Source: Bryum argenteum (taxonomy: Eukaryota; Streptophyta; Bryopsida; Bryales; Bryaceae). From it: DNA of 64,000 nt. The DNA is taken from assembly GCA_037043015.1 (NCBI GenBank), contig CM073329.1:9440648-9504647 (forward strand). Reading direction: 5' to 3'. The notes under the pieces were generated by a model. That model worked only from the letters and a program-made list of their open reading frames with translations. It was not told where the DNA came from and ran no database searches. A program made the position numbers and the translations under genes. Below are positions 1-11,439 of the stretch, piece by piece; the stretch's first letter is position 1, and each line of letters opens with the position of its first letter.

Positions 1-783
1 AAAAACTAATAAGTCATAAATAATGCTCAGCATTACATAAGGGACAATTAGACGCAAAAAGATGAATTGATGAGCCCTTTTAGACTAAACACATGAGTGA
101 ATGTGAAAGGATGGTTGAAAAGTCAAGAAAATACACAACGTGCTCACAACTGGAAGAGGATGAATTGTTGTACAATGCTTATGTACGATGCGAGACAAAA
201 GAACATGGATATTTAATGAGTCTTGAGTGCATGTGATGAAAAAGATAAATTAAAAAGTTGGTGTTAAATAATGCAAGATTGAATGTGAAAATAAGGAATT
301 TCTTAATCTTGCATTACAATGGTGAACTAAATATGAAAGAATGACTAACATGTCTTGATTAACGATGCAAAAATGCTTATATCTTGTTCTCATTTTAATA
401 GTAATTTTTTTAACTGAGGTAGCAAACCCCTTAGAATACTCATTCAACATAGATGTGGAGTTTACATTCATACCTCTTGGTAAGTGGTGAGTTTGTAATT
501 GGAACTTTTCCTAACTCAAATAAGTTGTAATAGCAAATATTAGCATAACTTAGTATATATTCAAAGTCAAATACATAAGTTTTTTGAGATGGATCATTCT
601 CAAATAACCTTCATGAGAACAAGGTCTATCTTTGATCAAACAAGAAATCTTATTATATTCAAACCCACTATGTATAATACCCTTATTAAACAACCTGCAC
701 CATGAAAGAGAACATTTTTTTTATTATACGAAGTACATAGTGGACATTCTCAAAAGAGTTTGTCCATTGAATAATAACATGTC
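1..783. other. AT-rich intergenic, no gene seen
   Basis: No convincing reading frame, splice structure or RNA gene is visible. The stretch is AT-rich, and its few short frames look like chance. Confidence 0.5.
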
Positions 784-927
784 GATCATCTAGTGACTAG
801 GTAGGAACTAACATAGTGTCCACTCAGAGGGGGGTTAGTAGTCCCATCATGAGTTGATCATCTAGTGACTAGGTAGGAACTAACATAGTGTCCACTCAGA
901 GGGGGGTTAGTAGTCCCATCATGAGTT
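784..927. repeat. 72-bp perfect tandem duplication within a dispersed repeat
   Basis: Two identical 72-bp units (784-855 and 856-927) begin GATCATCTAGTGACTAGG. The sequence, with its right flank to about 965, is related to 62840-62960 at the other end of the window: both share GGTAGGAACTA, GGGGTTAGTAGTCC and an end resembling CTATTCACRC...ACCTC. It is therefore a duplicated piece of a dispersed repeat, not a local invention. Confidence 0.85.
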
Positions 928-2034
928 GAACGAACACTCTATTCACACGGACCTCAAAATAGGTTTAAAAGTTTGTCTTGTTCTCTACCTTCACACACTT
1001 ACTCAAACCCAGGTACACAATCAAACAACATGTGAACCAGCAGGAAAGGCTACTCAACTAACTTCAAACCCGGGCAGGCACTCAAATAACTTCACATAAC
1101 GGGGCAAGTACCGTCGTCAATCCGGGCAGCAGACACGGTAAAAACCCCAGTCAATAATAATAACAGAACTCACAACAAAAGCAGCGGATTCGCCAGGGGC
1201 AGCAGCAGTAACAGTAACAGCAGTTGACTGACGAAGGCCCTCGTGTGAGGTGCAGAGGCCCAATGGCAACCCCCTTCCCAAGGATAATGAACACCCCCAA
1301 GCAAGTAAAGGAACTGACCAGCAGTAACTCAAAACCACTCCCAGCAGTAATAACACAAAAATGAGGGAGGAGGGTCGGAGGGGTCGGACCCCCTGGTCGC
1401 TAGACCCACTCCCTTGCTTGCAGCAGCAGGCCCAATGGCGGCTGCAAGCCAAACCAGACCAAGCCTAACATAGCTAGCATCATCATCTCCATCATCGTCA
1501 TCATCATCTCTCTTCTCTCTCCCTCCCTCCCTCCTCATCACTAGCACCACCACACTTCAAAACTACGCCTTGTTTGCTGCTTGCTTGCTTGCACAAAACA
1601 CAAGCTCCATTCCCCACCCCCCCCCCATTCTCCTGCTGCCTGCTAGGATCTTTGTCCCTCTGTCAAATGCTTGCTCTGTAACCCTGCCTGTCAGGCACTA
1701 CTCCCCCCTCACTACGAAGTGAGAGCATCGCAAATTCCTCGTTTTGTCACTCAGCGCAGTGGCTATGGCATTCTCTCCGTCTTAATGCGCTGATCTGTCC
1801 GCCGGGAATCCTCTTCTTCAGGTACTCTCATTTCAGATCTGATACTCAATTTAGAGTGTTCTCGCCAATTCGAGGGTAAAGGTTGGAGTAGTATTTGAGC
1901 ATGAGATGGTGAAGTAGTGTTGATTTGGTCGCCATTGTTTCGCGAGGCGATAGTGGTGACGACGACCTAAGAGACGTGTGAGGGTTATCCTTGCTGGGGG
2001 GAGTGAGGCTTCAGTAGTAGTAGTGGAGGAGGCA
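928..2034. other. Upstream region and leader of the BES1/BZR1-like gene
   Basis: There is no independent gene. The stretch holds a CAT/CTC-rich microsatellite (about 1478-1535) and a C-run near 1613-1627. It becomes more GC-rich toward 1700-2030, as expected for a promoter and 5' leader. A GTG-initiated in-frame extension reaches back to 1978, but the first ATG that fits the protein family is at 2035. Confidence 0.5.
1478..1535. repeat. CAT/CTCC microsatellite
   Basis: Runs of CAT triplets pass into CTCTC and CCCTCCCT repeats, about 0.5 kb upstream of the BES1-like start. Pyrimidine tracts of this type are common in plant promoters and leaders. Confidence 0.7.
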
Positions 2035-3582
2035 ATGACGTCCGGGACGCGCCTGCCCACATGGAAAGAACGGGAGAATAATAAGCGGAGGGAGCGGCGC
2101 CGCCGCGCTATTGCGGCGAAGATCTTTGCTGGGCTCAGGTTGTATGGCAACTACAAATTGCCGAAGCACTGTGATAACAACGAAGTGCTTAAAGCTCTTT
2201 GTGCGGAAGCTGGATGGACTGTTGAAGAGGACGGCACCACCTATCGCAAGGTATAATGCTATCCCTATCCATTCTTGCTGTCTTCACACTCACTCGCAGG
2301 AAGCGCAATACTGTACCGCGCCGAATGCATTCTCCTGGTTAGCCTTGTTTCAATGCAGTTCGGTGAAGAACCATATCTCTACAGTTCTATATCTCTCACA
2401 TGAGTAGCCTTTGAAAGGATGGAGGCACTCAACTCTTCGTTGCGAGCAGCTATTGATATTTACTGTTATTTTGTCCCAATGTAACACTTTGTCACGATCT
2501 ACATTGGGCACCGGTTAATGAAAGCGCCGAAGACTCACACACTACATATCGAGAATGTAGACATCTAGTGGCTATGGAGATTTTCATCATGGTGACTCCG
2601 TGTCAATCCAGCACATTGGAAGAGACGAGTGCCTTTTGGGAACAGGAGACGGGATTGTGTTGCAGTTGCAGTGATTTCAGCGTAGGATGGATTGAATGAT
2701 CTTCTCAGTAGGAACTATCGGATGGTTTTGAGTGATGGTAGTGGTGGCTGATGAGGGGAGAGATTGGATATATTTCAGGGGGCGAAGCCAGCGGGGGACA
2801 AGATGGAAGTGAGCGGATCGCTATCAGATGTGAGTCCAACGAACTCATATCCAGGAGCGAGCGAATCACTAATCCCATGGCTAAAAGGGCTATCATCCGG
2901 ACCCGGAAGCAGCAACAACAACAATGGGAACGGAACGTTAAGCACAAGCTCAAGCGCGGGGCTACCACCGCTACACGTCAGACGCGCAGGATCATCAAGC
3001 GCACCAGTGACGCCACCCATAAGTTCGCCACGAGCATCAGTGCCGGTAAAACCAGAGTGGGACACAGGGCTACCCGATTACAATACGAATCCAGCGTTTC
3101 CGGGCGCGTGGAGCCAGCACTCATTCCTGGCCGCGGCAGCCGTGGCCGCGCAAGCGTCCACTCAGGGGCCGCACCTCTGGTCCGGGTACTGCGACACTCC
3201 GGAAGGCGCGCGCACACCAGTGGAAGGGTACTCGGAGTCTGTGGCGCCCCCGCTCGAGTTCCCGGCGCATGTGTATAGTCCGAGCTCGGGAAAATGGACC
3301 AACGGCGTGCGCGAGCCGGCCTCCACATTCTCTCACCAGTGGCGCAATCCCATCCAGAAATCGATTTCCGTGCCGGTCAGTCCCGTTTCCTCCCGAATGC
3401 GGAGCTTCATGGGTGACCGCCTCGCGCGCTGCCCGTCTGAGCTCGAGCTCGAAGGCCCCGTGACCCAGAGACTCGGTGCACTTTGGGAGCTCGACCGCGC
3501 CCCAGAAGTCGTCGTGGGCGCGAAACGCAAAGTTACTGCTGACGACCTGGAGCTTACGCTCGGAAACTCCAAAATGCTGTAG
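2035..3582 (+). CDS. BES1/BZR1-family transcription factor (brassinosteroid-response type)
   Basis: Two exons, 2035-2250 and 2779-3582, are joined in phase 0 (donor AAG|GTATAA, acceptor TTTCAG|GGG) and encode about 339 residues, the usual family length. Residues 1-72 are the conserved basic DNA-binding domain ([20 protein letters not shown], then [19 protein letters not shown] and EDGTTYRK), which binds E-box or BRRE promoter elements. A Ser-rich stretch follows. [20 protein letters not shown] resembles the phosphorylated 14-3-3-binding site of Arabidopsis BZR1. [10 protein letters not shown] is a further Ser-Pro cluster of the kind GSK3/BIN2-like kinases phosphorylate. The C-terminus has LELTLG, an EAR-type repression motif. 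I infer a nuclear regulator; a role in brassinosteroid signalling is not assured, because early land plants may lack a canonical BRI1 pathway. Confidence 0.95.
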
Positions 3583-4831
3583 CAAGCTCGATTCGATTCT
3601 TTCATGTAGAATAGTCCAGGCATGGCAACAATTTTAGTGGCTGCAGCGAACTTTCTACCTTTTTCAGGTACACTTCCTCTCAAGCTTTTGACCCTTTTGG
3701 AGTGCGACTGTTTCGAGGTTCTGATGTTTTGAAGCTCTGGGTTTGCAGGTGCGAGATGCTGCCTCAGTCACTCACAAGCAAGTGAGAGTGTCGATTAGAA
3801 TTGGCCCGAGTTTAGGAATTGTACAAAGACGCTGTTGATAGCCAGACGAAGGGATTGCTGAGTTTGAAACTGCTGCTGCTGCAGTGGTGGCAGCTTTTTA
3901 ATAGGCTTCTCAATTGAAATTTTGGTAATATAACGAGGTTGTTCACATTTTTCGTAATGCTTGTTTGCCTTGATCTCGAATGCCTGGTCAAACAAAAGAG
4001 TGGATAGTGTCAGTTCTGACTGGATTGCGAAGTCATGGCTGTTAACACAATCGACGAAATTCTGAATCTCGACAGCAGTTCACCTCCAGCGATGAATGAT
4101 TGAGAGAATGTGGTTGTATCTGCAGCATTCAAAGCAACCTTTCCGACATTTTGAAGAGTCAGAAATCATTGAAGCAATTATCTAAGTGAAAACAGTCCTC
4201 GATAGTTTACAGAAGTTTGGAAAGATGCTCGATGAATGGCCGAAGCGTAACGTAATATGTAACAACCGTGCCCGATCACACACAGAAACTTCGCTGCATC
4301 CGAAGATCAACCTCGCAGAAGCTCAACACTATTTGGAAACGGTCTTCGACCATCCATAAAAGGCTAACTGAATTTTGAAACATTGCTCGAAGTTGAAAAC
4401 AGGGGCTCACATGCTGACAGAAGCTGAACTCTACTTGAAAACAGTTTACGATCATCCACAGTTGAATTTGGAAACATTGTCCGATTATCCACAGAATCTT
4501 GACCTAACTTGGAGACATTGCTCGGTCATTCACCGAAGCTTTACTCTCGTTACTAGCATAGTTCAAGGCTTGAAATAAGATTTGCCCTACTTGGAATTGA
4601 AGGTCAACGATCAAGAGCACGTGGCAAGCTCTTGCAGAAGTCGTTCAAGTTTGAAATATCAAAATTTACCGAGCTAAATAACATAAGTTTATGTACTTGT
4701 AACCAGGAAACCGAATTACTGGTAAGTTGGAAGACTCTTTTTGAACCGAATTACTGGTCAGGACTTACCACCACTGGTCATGAACACAACCCTAAAAATG
4801 ATGAGACCGTATGAATTTGGCAGGGGACTGG
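3583..4831. other. 3' flank of BES1-like gene with a degenerate repeat
   Basis: No gene is seen. The first few hundred bases are presumably the 3' UTR. From about 4050 the sequence turns into a decayed repeat, listed separately. Confidence 0.5.
4050..4560. repeat. Degenerate tandem repeat, roughly 40-50 bp unit
   Basis: Variants of GAAGCTnAACnCTACTTGGAAAC followed by GnTCGATCATCCACAGAA recur several times between about 4290 and 4550, with weaker copies back to about 4050. The repeats keep no common reading frame. Copies are too diverged to count exactly. Confidence 0.55.
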
Positions 4832-5072
4832 TTAACCCTTAAACGTCATATGCTTTCCTGATACCACACCCAAAATCTCTTTTAAACTCCATTTTTAGCA
4901 TTATTCTATTTTTAATTTGCTTGAGCTCTATTCTAAGAAAGTATAGATCTCTTTAAGGTGCTCAATTTGGAATTCTAAAAATTCCATTTGGTATAATGGA
5001 GTGTAAGTTATGAGCAAGATTCTCTCAAAAAAAACCCAACCCCTCGGGCTGGGTCTGACGTTTAAGGGTTAA
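4832..5072. mobile_element. TTAA-flanked MITE with CCCTTAAACGTCA terminal inverted repeats (piggyBac-like)
   Basis: The ends are perfectly inverted over 17 bp: TTAACCCTTAAACGTCA at 4832-4848 and its reverse complement at 5056-5072. The TTAA at each border is the target duplication typical of piggyBac transposons, whose inverted repeats commonly start with CCC. The interior (about 230 bp) is AT-rich and non-coding, with an AACCCCTCGGGCTGGGT subterminal hairpin near the right end. The same end design and subterminal CCCTCGGGCT recur at 61310-61680, so this is a family. Confidence 0.8.
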
Positions 5073-5327
5073 GAGCAATAGTATGATGTCGGAGCTCCAA
5101 GTATAGTGGCACTGCACTCGCTACGCAGTTGCCAAGGCAGCATCGTAGCTCCTTCGCAACTTCATATAGAAAGTTGGCTGCGATCGAGTCCCCGGCCGTC
5201 CGGAACTGTCTTGCTTTGGCCAACACGTGCCCGAAACGCAAAATCAAAGAACTCATCAGTTGTCACCCATATTCTTAGAATCTGTACAAAAACACTGCAG
5301 GCATAGCCGGTATAGTACAGTGCACCT

Positions 5328-5458
5328 GCCAAATATATTCATATCTACAAATCAAGGACGAACAAATCGGTAAAATACATGGAAGAATGTGGGGTCTCCC
5401 AAATATACATATATATCTACAAAATCTTGGTAATATAGAATGGAGGAATGTGGGGTCA
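5328..5458. repeat. Imperfect tandem duplication, about 65 bp unit
   Basis: Two diverged copies share CCAAATATA...ATCTACAAA, GGTAA-ATA and GGAgGAATGTGGGGTC. They lie in the 3' flank of the permease-like gene and probably within its 3' UTR, since the stop codon is at 5456-5458. Confidence 0.65.
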
Positions 5459-7896
5459 AGGTGCTCCAAGGGCGGTGAAAACGGCATTGGCATCGCTGCT
5501 GGTTGGGGTGGTTTGGATTTCCTCTTGGTCGAATTTGGCTACGACCACTGGTGACGGAGGGAAAATGTCGAGCATCACTTGGCCCACGATGATCGCCGTT
5601 GCGCACGCTCCCACGGTTGCTAGTGTGGCTCTGTCGCCGAGGAGACGAGACATGCTTCGATCATGGCTGCTTGCGAGATTGTTGCTGGAGTTTTGTAATC
5701 CCCACGCCATTAATGGTGGAATCACACCGTACAAACTCGTCATTCCGTAAGCACCCTGCGAGGAAAGGTTCAATCAGGCTTGGGCAAGATCGAACAAAGT
5801 TTTCATGTACATGAACACTGGTTTGAGGTTTCAAGATGGATAAACTCATAACATTCTTTAAAAACTCACTGAAGTAATATTCAGAGATCTTGAACAATTT
5901 CATTCTTTGCGATGTATGTTCAGAACATGCTCCGCCTTTTGGTGGTTTTAGCAAAATCAAACGAAGTTCTCATTTACATACATGACTGGATTCTTAGGGT
6001 TGGATTCATGATATTCTTTAAAAGCCCACTTTCTAAAATGAAGAGAACGACTGGATCGTGATCGGGGAGCTTGTAAGACTGTTTTTATGTTTAAACAAAG
6101 TTGAAGGTAACGGCGTACCGCGAGATCTGATGCTGAGAAGAAAGCGTCGGAGACGAGTGATGAAGCAACAAGAGGAGGTGCGAGCACGAGTAGCGACGTG
6201 ACGGCGCGAGGACCGATCCGGTTCCACCATTCTAACAGGGGCTGCACTGATAGCTTATTCTCCGATGCTGGAGTACTATCTGGCAATTCCATTTCAATGC
6301 TATGAATCATCGTTGCATAATGTAATCAAACAATCGAATGTATGGAAAACATAATCGAACCTTGTGCTCGAGGGCTCCATTGCTCCAGAAAAAATTCTTG
6401 CAACCCGAGCACTGTCCCGATGAAGGACGTTGCCACTGCTATGAATGCAAATGATTCAACAACCAGTGCCGGCCCTGGTCCGCCTACTCTGGACCATATA
6501 GCAACACGATCAGTATGCCGAAAACGGTTGACAACTAAACCTCATCATCGTCACCATGATGCTTGTTATGTTCATGAGACCATACTCTACTATTTCTATA
6601 ATAAAGTGCAACTAACGAACCTTATGAAGACATCGAGGGGGTCTTTAGCTCCAAGAAGGGGAGTTATGCACAAAGCGACAGCATCCCAGCTCAAGAACAT
6701 GACGAGCGGAACCAAGCTGCCTAAGAAAATGCTCATCCGGATTCGGCCAATGTCGCCGCCCAACTGCGCACACACCACTGTAATAACACGGAAACAGTCA
6801 CAAAAAGACACTATTCACTTCAATCAGAAAAACAGAGCCCTGTGCCATTTCTCAAGCTGCCCTTGGAAAGCGAAACACATACTGATACTTTCGACAAGTA
6901 GCGAAATACACAATGGTTAAAAGTTTCGAGGAATGTTACCTGGAGTGAGATCATGATATACAAGGGCAAGGAAGATGATTGGTAACGTTTGTGGAGCCTG
7001 ACTCCAGTCCATGTGCTCAAGACCTGTCCAGTCCGCCATTGCTGCTCCCCCGAACACAATCAACACAAACAATCCTGCAATGCACCCATGCAACTTCCAT
7101 GAATCCATTCGATCTGCTTTTATCCCATATTATGAGTTGCAAGAGACAAACTAGTTTCACGTAGTTGATTCCTGAGGCAATTAGCAGGAAGCTGGAAATT
7201 GGATAATGAATTGCACATGATAAGAGGTGATGAGCGCACCGAGGAGCGTGATGGTGAGCACTTGGTTGACGGAGTCCGCCATCTTGGCGCCGCCAGCGCA
7301 CAAGACGCCACCAAGGGCAACAGTGAAGAGCAGGTCGGCAGCAGCTCGGTCGGGGACGTGCAGCAGCAACGACACGAGCTCGCCGGACTTGGAGATGTAG
7401 GCCACCAGCAGCGTGTAAGACAGCATGAGGTAGATCGCGGTGGTCACCCACGCTCCCACGGGACCCATGGTCTCCTCCGCCATTGTTCGTAGCGACAGCA
7501 CCTGTGAGTGTTGCTGTTGCGGCCCAGGCTCCACCCGCCTCCGCATCAATTCCACATTCACTTCTGCTAGCAACAGCGCTTCCAACAATAAAAACGCCCA
7601 CGACATGCCCATAATCGTAGCGGACGGGGTAAATCCCTGCATACCCATCCCACATTCCCTCGCTCTTTCAGCCGATTGCTACATCAGAAACTGGTGGTTG
7701 AAGAATTCAGTTTTAGGGTTCAGAAGAGACTTACGATGGGAGCTGTGCTTGCTGGAAGAGCTAGAATGCCTGCACCGACGCTGGTGCCGGTAATCAAAGC
7801 CACGGCCCCGAACACCGATCCTGTCGCTTCTGCTTCGACGAATTCTGTGTTTGTGGTGGAAATTGGCTCGAGGAGCTCTTCTTGCTCCTCCGCCAT
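5456..7896 (-). CDS. Tryptophan/tyrosine-permease-family amino-acid transporter
   Basis: Seven minus-strand exons: 7896-7735, 7636-7240, 7074-6940, 6777 to about 6621, about 6534-6361, about 6279-6119 and 5755-5456, giving about 490 residues. Conserved segments in order are GSVFGAVALITGTSVGAGIL (first membrane span, non-helical GTSxGAGILALP), SWAFLLLEALLLAEVNVEL, TLPIIFLALVYHDLTPVV, QLGGDIGRIRMSIFLGSLVP, ESFAFIAVATSFIGTVLGL and GAYGMTSLYGVIPPLMAWG. This is the Trp_Tyr_perm family of hydrophobic proton-coupled transporters with about eleven spans. Splice phases match at most joins. The exon 4/exon 5 junction is unresolved: the best-looking donor (6620) does not fit the frame, and a weaker one near 6612 does. 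I see no obvious transit peptide from the chosen ATG, though the frame stays open upstream to 8115. Substrate and membrane cannot be read from sequence. Confidence 0.88.
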
Positions 7897-8214
7897 CGCT
7901 CTACACTTTGACCACTCCCGGCCACCAGGAAGCTCGAATGGCGCTCCTGAACTCCATGTCTGCTTCAAACCATTGACCAAACTTTTGTGAAACAAGTGAT
8001 ATCGACAGCACTCTTCCTTGATAAACAGCCATAACATGACACCTTGCGCAAATTTACGGGAGTTCATAAGCTCTGACGTCGAGATGGTGTGCAGTAATGT
8101 ACAGAGAAACTCCATGAGCCCCCCTCGTATGCAAGGTTTTGGGGCCTCAATTTTGTTTCCCGTTACAAATGGAGTACCAGATCCATAGAAGTACGCAACT
8201 TTTCAGAGGATTCC

Positions 8215-9340
8215 GTGCAGCGCAAAACTCTAATAGCTTCAATTTCTGCAGCGCCAATAGTTGTGAGTTTGGAATCGAACAGACAAGAAGGCGCAGGGAT
8301 TGATTACCTGAGCAGATTGCAACCCAGGGAGTGGCAGCAGCAAGGAGCCTCTCTTAGTGATCGGAAGTCTGCTTCGTCCACAAAATTCACCATGGAAGCT
8401 ACTTGCGCCAGAAATTCGACTGCCTGTTAATGCTATGTCTTTGCCGGACCATAATGGCATTCCTTCCTTCCTTTAAACACTTCAGCAGCTACAGAGGAGA
8501 GTATTTACAGATCCAAAGTGCTCCTATCGAACGCGGCCCAATGGAGCTAGAAGAGGAAAAGTCGACTGCAGTAATGTACAGACAGTGGATGCTCGCTTGA
8601 AGGTCGTACTACGGAAGAGCAGGGGATGGAATTGATAGTATGGTGAGTTCTACCTGGAGAGTGAGCGCTGGGCCGACTGTTGCGTGTCATGGGGGGTGGT
8701 GGGTAAAAGGAACGGTGATGAACAGAAGGTGGCGGAGCCAGTGCCTGAAGACTACTTTTCGGATGCGAGGCTTCCAGCGAATCAGTGGGAGCCGCACGAT
8801 TGAGCATCGGGGAAACTGAGGATCTGTTCACCACTCGTTCGAAAGATTCCATCGCTGCTTCATAAAGTAGAGGCGCCTGATTCCAGCCCCTTCTGACCAT
8901 CGATCGCCACACCATAGCTCTAATTCGACTCGTCAACTTGTGTAGAATCATGAAGTCCTCCGCGGATTCTCTCTCCTAGAAGTTCGGAAGAGCGCATTTA
9001 AACATTTTGTCTTCAACCAGGAGCTGGTATAGTACATTTGCTATGGACAACCTCAAATTTGGAGGCGAGCTCGTCCGTATGTTGTACTAATGGCTACAGA
9101 CTCGATATATCATCCACGAAACATGAAAGAATCATCCACCCACATCCATATATTGGACCAAGATTCTTACTCTACTGATTATTTGATGCCGACAATCACG
9201 ACCGAACCAAAATCGACCCTCGGATTCTTTACAATTCACACAGTTATTCATTCAGGAACTTTTACTCCTACTGCATAAATTGTCGCTTGCAAGAGTTTCG
9301 ATGCAATCCACCGACAAGCCACGACCGACTCAGAAGATTA
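8215..9340. repeat. Segmental duplication, copy A
   Basis: This segment recurs as copy B (about 11440-12060, internally deleted) and copy C (13640-16045, split by an insertion). Shared landmarks are CAGCAGCTACAGAGGAGAGT, GTCGACTGCAGTAATGTACA, CACCACACCATAGCTCTAAT-like sequence and GCGAGCTCGTCCGTATG. Copy A is the most intact. Confidence 0.85.
8280..8951 (-). CDS. Possible unrecognised gene within the duplicated segment
   Basis: A minus-strand ATG at 8951 opens a frame starting MILHKLTSRIRAMVWRSMVR. It runs through a His/Pro/Ser-rich part (LAPPPSVHHRSF) to a possible donor after SPG (CTCTCCAG|GTAGAA, near 8655). A possible second exon near 8440-8310 (KDIALTGSR...LPGLQSA) ends at a donor-like CTCAG|GTAATC. 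The Arg-rich start resembles an organelle-targeting peptide. I recognise no family. Copy C has a one-base frameshift and has lost the donor, and copy B is largely deleted, so only copy A could be functional. It may equally be a decayed gene or non-coding. Confidence 0.3.
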
Positions 9341-9742
9341 GGACGCATGAGTACCCATTTTTGGCAGGCAGAATTACATGCACTTTTGGCATATGAAAGA
9401 TAACAGTCTCCACTTCTACATTTTCCTTCTCAAGAGTCAGGGATTTCAAAGAGAGCTAAACAGGATAGTAGATAGAGTCGCATAAAGCCGGAGCTCGATC
9501 AGACTCATCGAGCATAATTTACTGATATATAGATATAATATCAGGAGCCTACAAGTCCAGCAATACAGCAGCTCTGACTGCCCTATGATGAAACTTTACA
9601 AACTCCATACTAGTCATGTAAAACAAGCAAGCTACTATCGCAATCCCAAAGCGATCGAATACCCTCTGAGAATTGCAAGAGCTTCTCTCTCATGACATTT
9701 ATTCATATGTAACTAGACGTATTACCGACTCGGCCGGGGCGA
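9341..9742. repeat. 3' flank of first secreted-protein gene, duplicated
   Basis: The part from about 9480 to 9720 matches 12120-12340 downstream of the second paralogue (shared CTACAAGTCCAGCA, TACAGCAGC, TGCAAGAGCT, CATGACATTTATTCATAT). The gene and its 3' flank were therefore duplicated together. It is probably 3' UTR plus spacer. Confidence 0.7.
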
Positions 9743-10195
9743 TTACGGCGTCACCACGGGAGGGCAGACCTGGCCGAGTTGGACAGAGACAGGACCAACG
9801 ATGGGGAACTGAAACACGCCAGTAAAGGTAACACAGTTGCCCTGACACGTGATAACAATCCTGAGCAGGGACCCGGTGAGAGACTGAAAGGCGTTGAGGA
9901 GGGTGGTGACGGTAGCGGGAACGGCGAATGACACGGACCCGGTGCCGGTGGGGAGGCCGATGGTGCCCGTGGCGCCGGTGAAGAAGGACACGGGGGGCGT
10001 GGTGACGGTGACGGTGTTGGTCGGGGAGATCATGAGGTTGCCTCCGGTCGGGGAAGTGATGGTGATGGTCCTGTTGCAGGTGTTGGTGATGGTGAACTGC
10101 GCGTCGGCGCCGGAGACGAGCACTGTCACCATGAGCAGCAGAGCTGCGGCTGCTGTTGCTGCCGAAGTGTTGTATTTGGAGCTTGAGATCGCCAT
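9743..10195 (-). CDS. Small secreted Thr/Ser-rich four-cysteine protein, paralogue 1
   Basis: Single exon, 150 residues, from ATG at 10195. The frame is open further upstream, but MAISSSK is the start shared with the second paralogue and sits about 90 bp below a TATA box. Residues 1-32 form a signal peptide (Ala/Leu-rich core AAAAALLLMVTVLVSGADA). The mature part has FTITNTCNRTITITSPTGG, a beta-prone Thr/Val/Pro-rich middle, VITCQGNCVTF and VSVQLGQVCPPVV. Its four cysteines (CNR, CQGNC, CPP) could form two disulfides. NRT is a potential N-glycosylation site. I do not recognise the family; an extracellular, wall or cuticle protein is inference. The coding part is GC-rich against AT-rich flanks. 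Confidence 0.75.
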   Translation of the reverse strand: MAISSSKYNTSAATAAAALLLMVTVLVSGADAQFTITNTCNRTITITSPTGGNLMISPTNTVTVTTPPVSFFTGATGTIGLPTGTGSVSFAVPATVTTLLNAFQSLTGSLLRIVITCQGNCVTFTGVFQFPIVGPVSVQLGQVCPPVVTP

Positions 10196-10280
10196 TGTGG
10201 AGTGATGGTCGAGGACTTTGTGAAGGAGCTGCTGCGAGATGATGAAGTTGAGGATGGTGGAGAGTGATGTGTTGATGTGG

Positions 10281-10288
10281 TATTTATA
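10281..10288 (-). promoter_or_regulatory. TATA box of paralogue 1
   Basis: TATAAATA on the minus strand lies about 86-93 bp upstream of the ATG at 10195. Paralogue 2 has GTATAAAA at the equivalent distance, which supports both starts. Confidence 0.65.
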
Positions 10289-10299
10289 CTGCACAAGAA

Positions 10300-11439
10300 G
10301 AAGCTAGAGATCGTGCAGCGGACTCATGACGTCACGACTGTAGTGTACAATTGTAATTTCTGTTAGTTCTGTATGTATTGTCCTTGTCTGAGCTTTGATG
10401 GATAACTGCAGTATGCGGATAGTACATCGTGTTGGCTGTACTCTAAGCTAGGTCCTCTTGACACACAGATGTTTGAGACTTTTTCTGAGCCCTGTTGGCA
10501 GCCCCTTTGAGTTACCATTTGAATTCCAGCGTCTCAAGCTCCCAGTTCTTTTGTAATGAATTCACTTAGTTTAAGTGGACTTATAACTTGGATAGCACTA
10601 TGGAGTGAGGAGAGGCGCCGGCGAAAGGATCTCTCATGACAAGATTTATGAAATACTGAAGTTGGGATTCGTTGCAGCTGGCGGTTCAAATTATCTTCGT
10701 CTTAGTTCCATCACTCATCCAGAATCTAGAATGATTTTCTTCACCAAGCATCAAGTTCTATGTTGATGGGTCCATGATCGCGATCGTGAAGCTGCTGGAG
10801 TCTAGGATGCATGGAATTCAAGGAAGTTGAAGATTCATCCAGTGGATTCTTAGAGTTGCACAACATGTTCATCGATGCCATGTGGGTTGTCTCTTCCATT
10901 AGCCAATGAATTCGATGCTGTCTGCTTCGAGAAGGTGAATCGACGCGATCGTGTTTCGTGAAACAATTTTGTAACAACATTTTGGTCGGCTTTATACATG
11001 TGTACGTCAAGAAGAGATTTGCAGCACATTTGTGTCATGATTCAGTGCGTGTTAAATGTGAAGTAGAAGATTGTGGAGATTACTTCTTTGACTTTTTGAA
11101 GGGAATGAATGCTTTTCTTACACACTTTGGAAAATCCTTGACTTCTACCATTAAGTTGTAACACTTGAGTGACTGTTTGTTGGACTTGAACTCAACTAGT
11201 GAAGGAAGGGAGGTTTCACTCAAAACCCAAAATAAAATCACAACAGTGGATGGGTTGAGCTGTAAGCTGCAACCTTGGTCTAGTTTGGTATCCACGTCTT
11301 AAGCACTTTCAAAATGCTTCATACTGTCAATGCTAATCCATCACGACATTGTCACTCGTATTGAAGAATATATATTAAGGTCTCACATTTCGACTACGTA
11401 CTTCTACCTCAGGCAATTTCGTTGATGTACGAAAGATTT
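10300..11439. other. Spacer between duplication units
   Basis: No gene is supported. It holds the upstream region of paralogue 1 and unremarkable sequence. Several overlapping short frames near 10740-11300 on both strands have no family likeness. Confidence 0.45.

Noticed and set aside
9894..10205. Open + strand frame opposite secreted paralogue 1, and its counterpart at 12433-12810
   Set aside because: Mirror of the GC-rich coding strand; only the minus frame gives a signal peptide and conserved cysteines.
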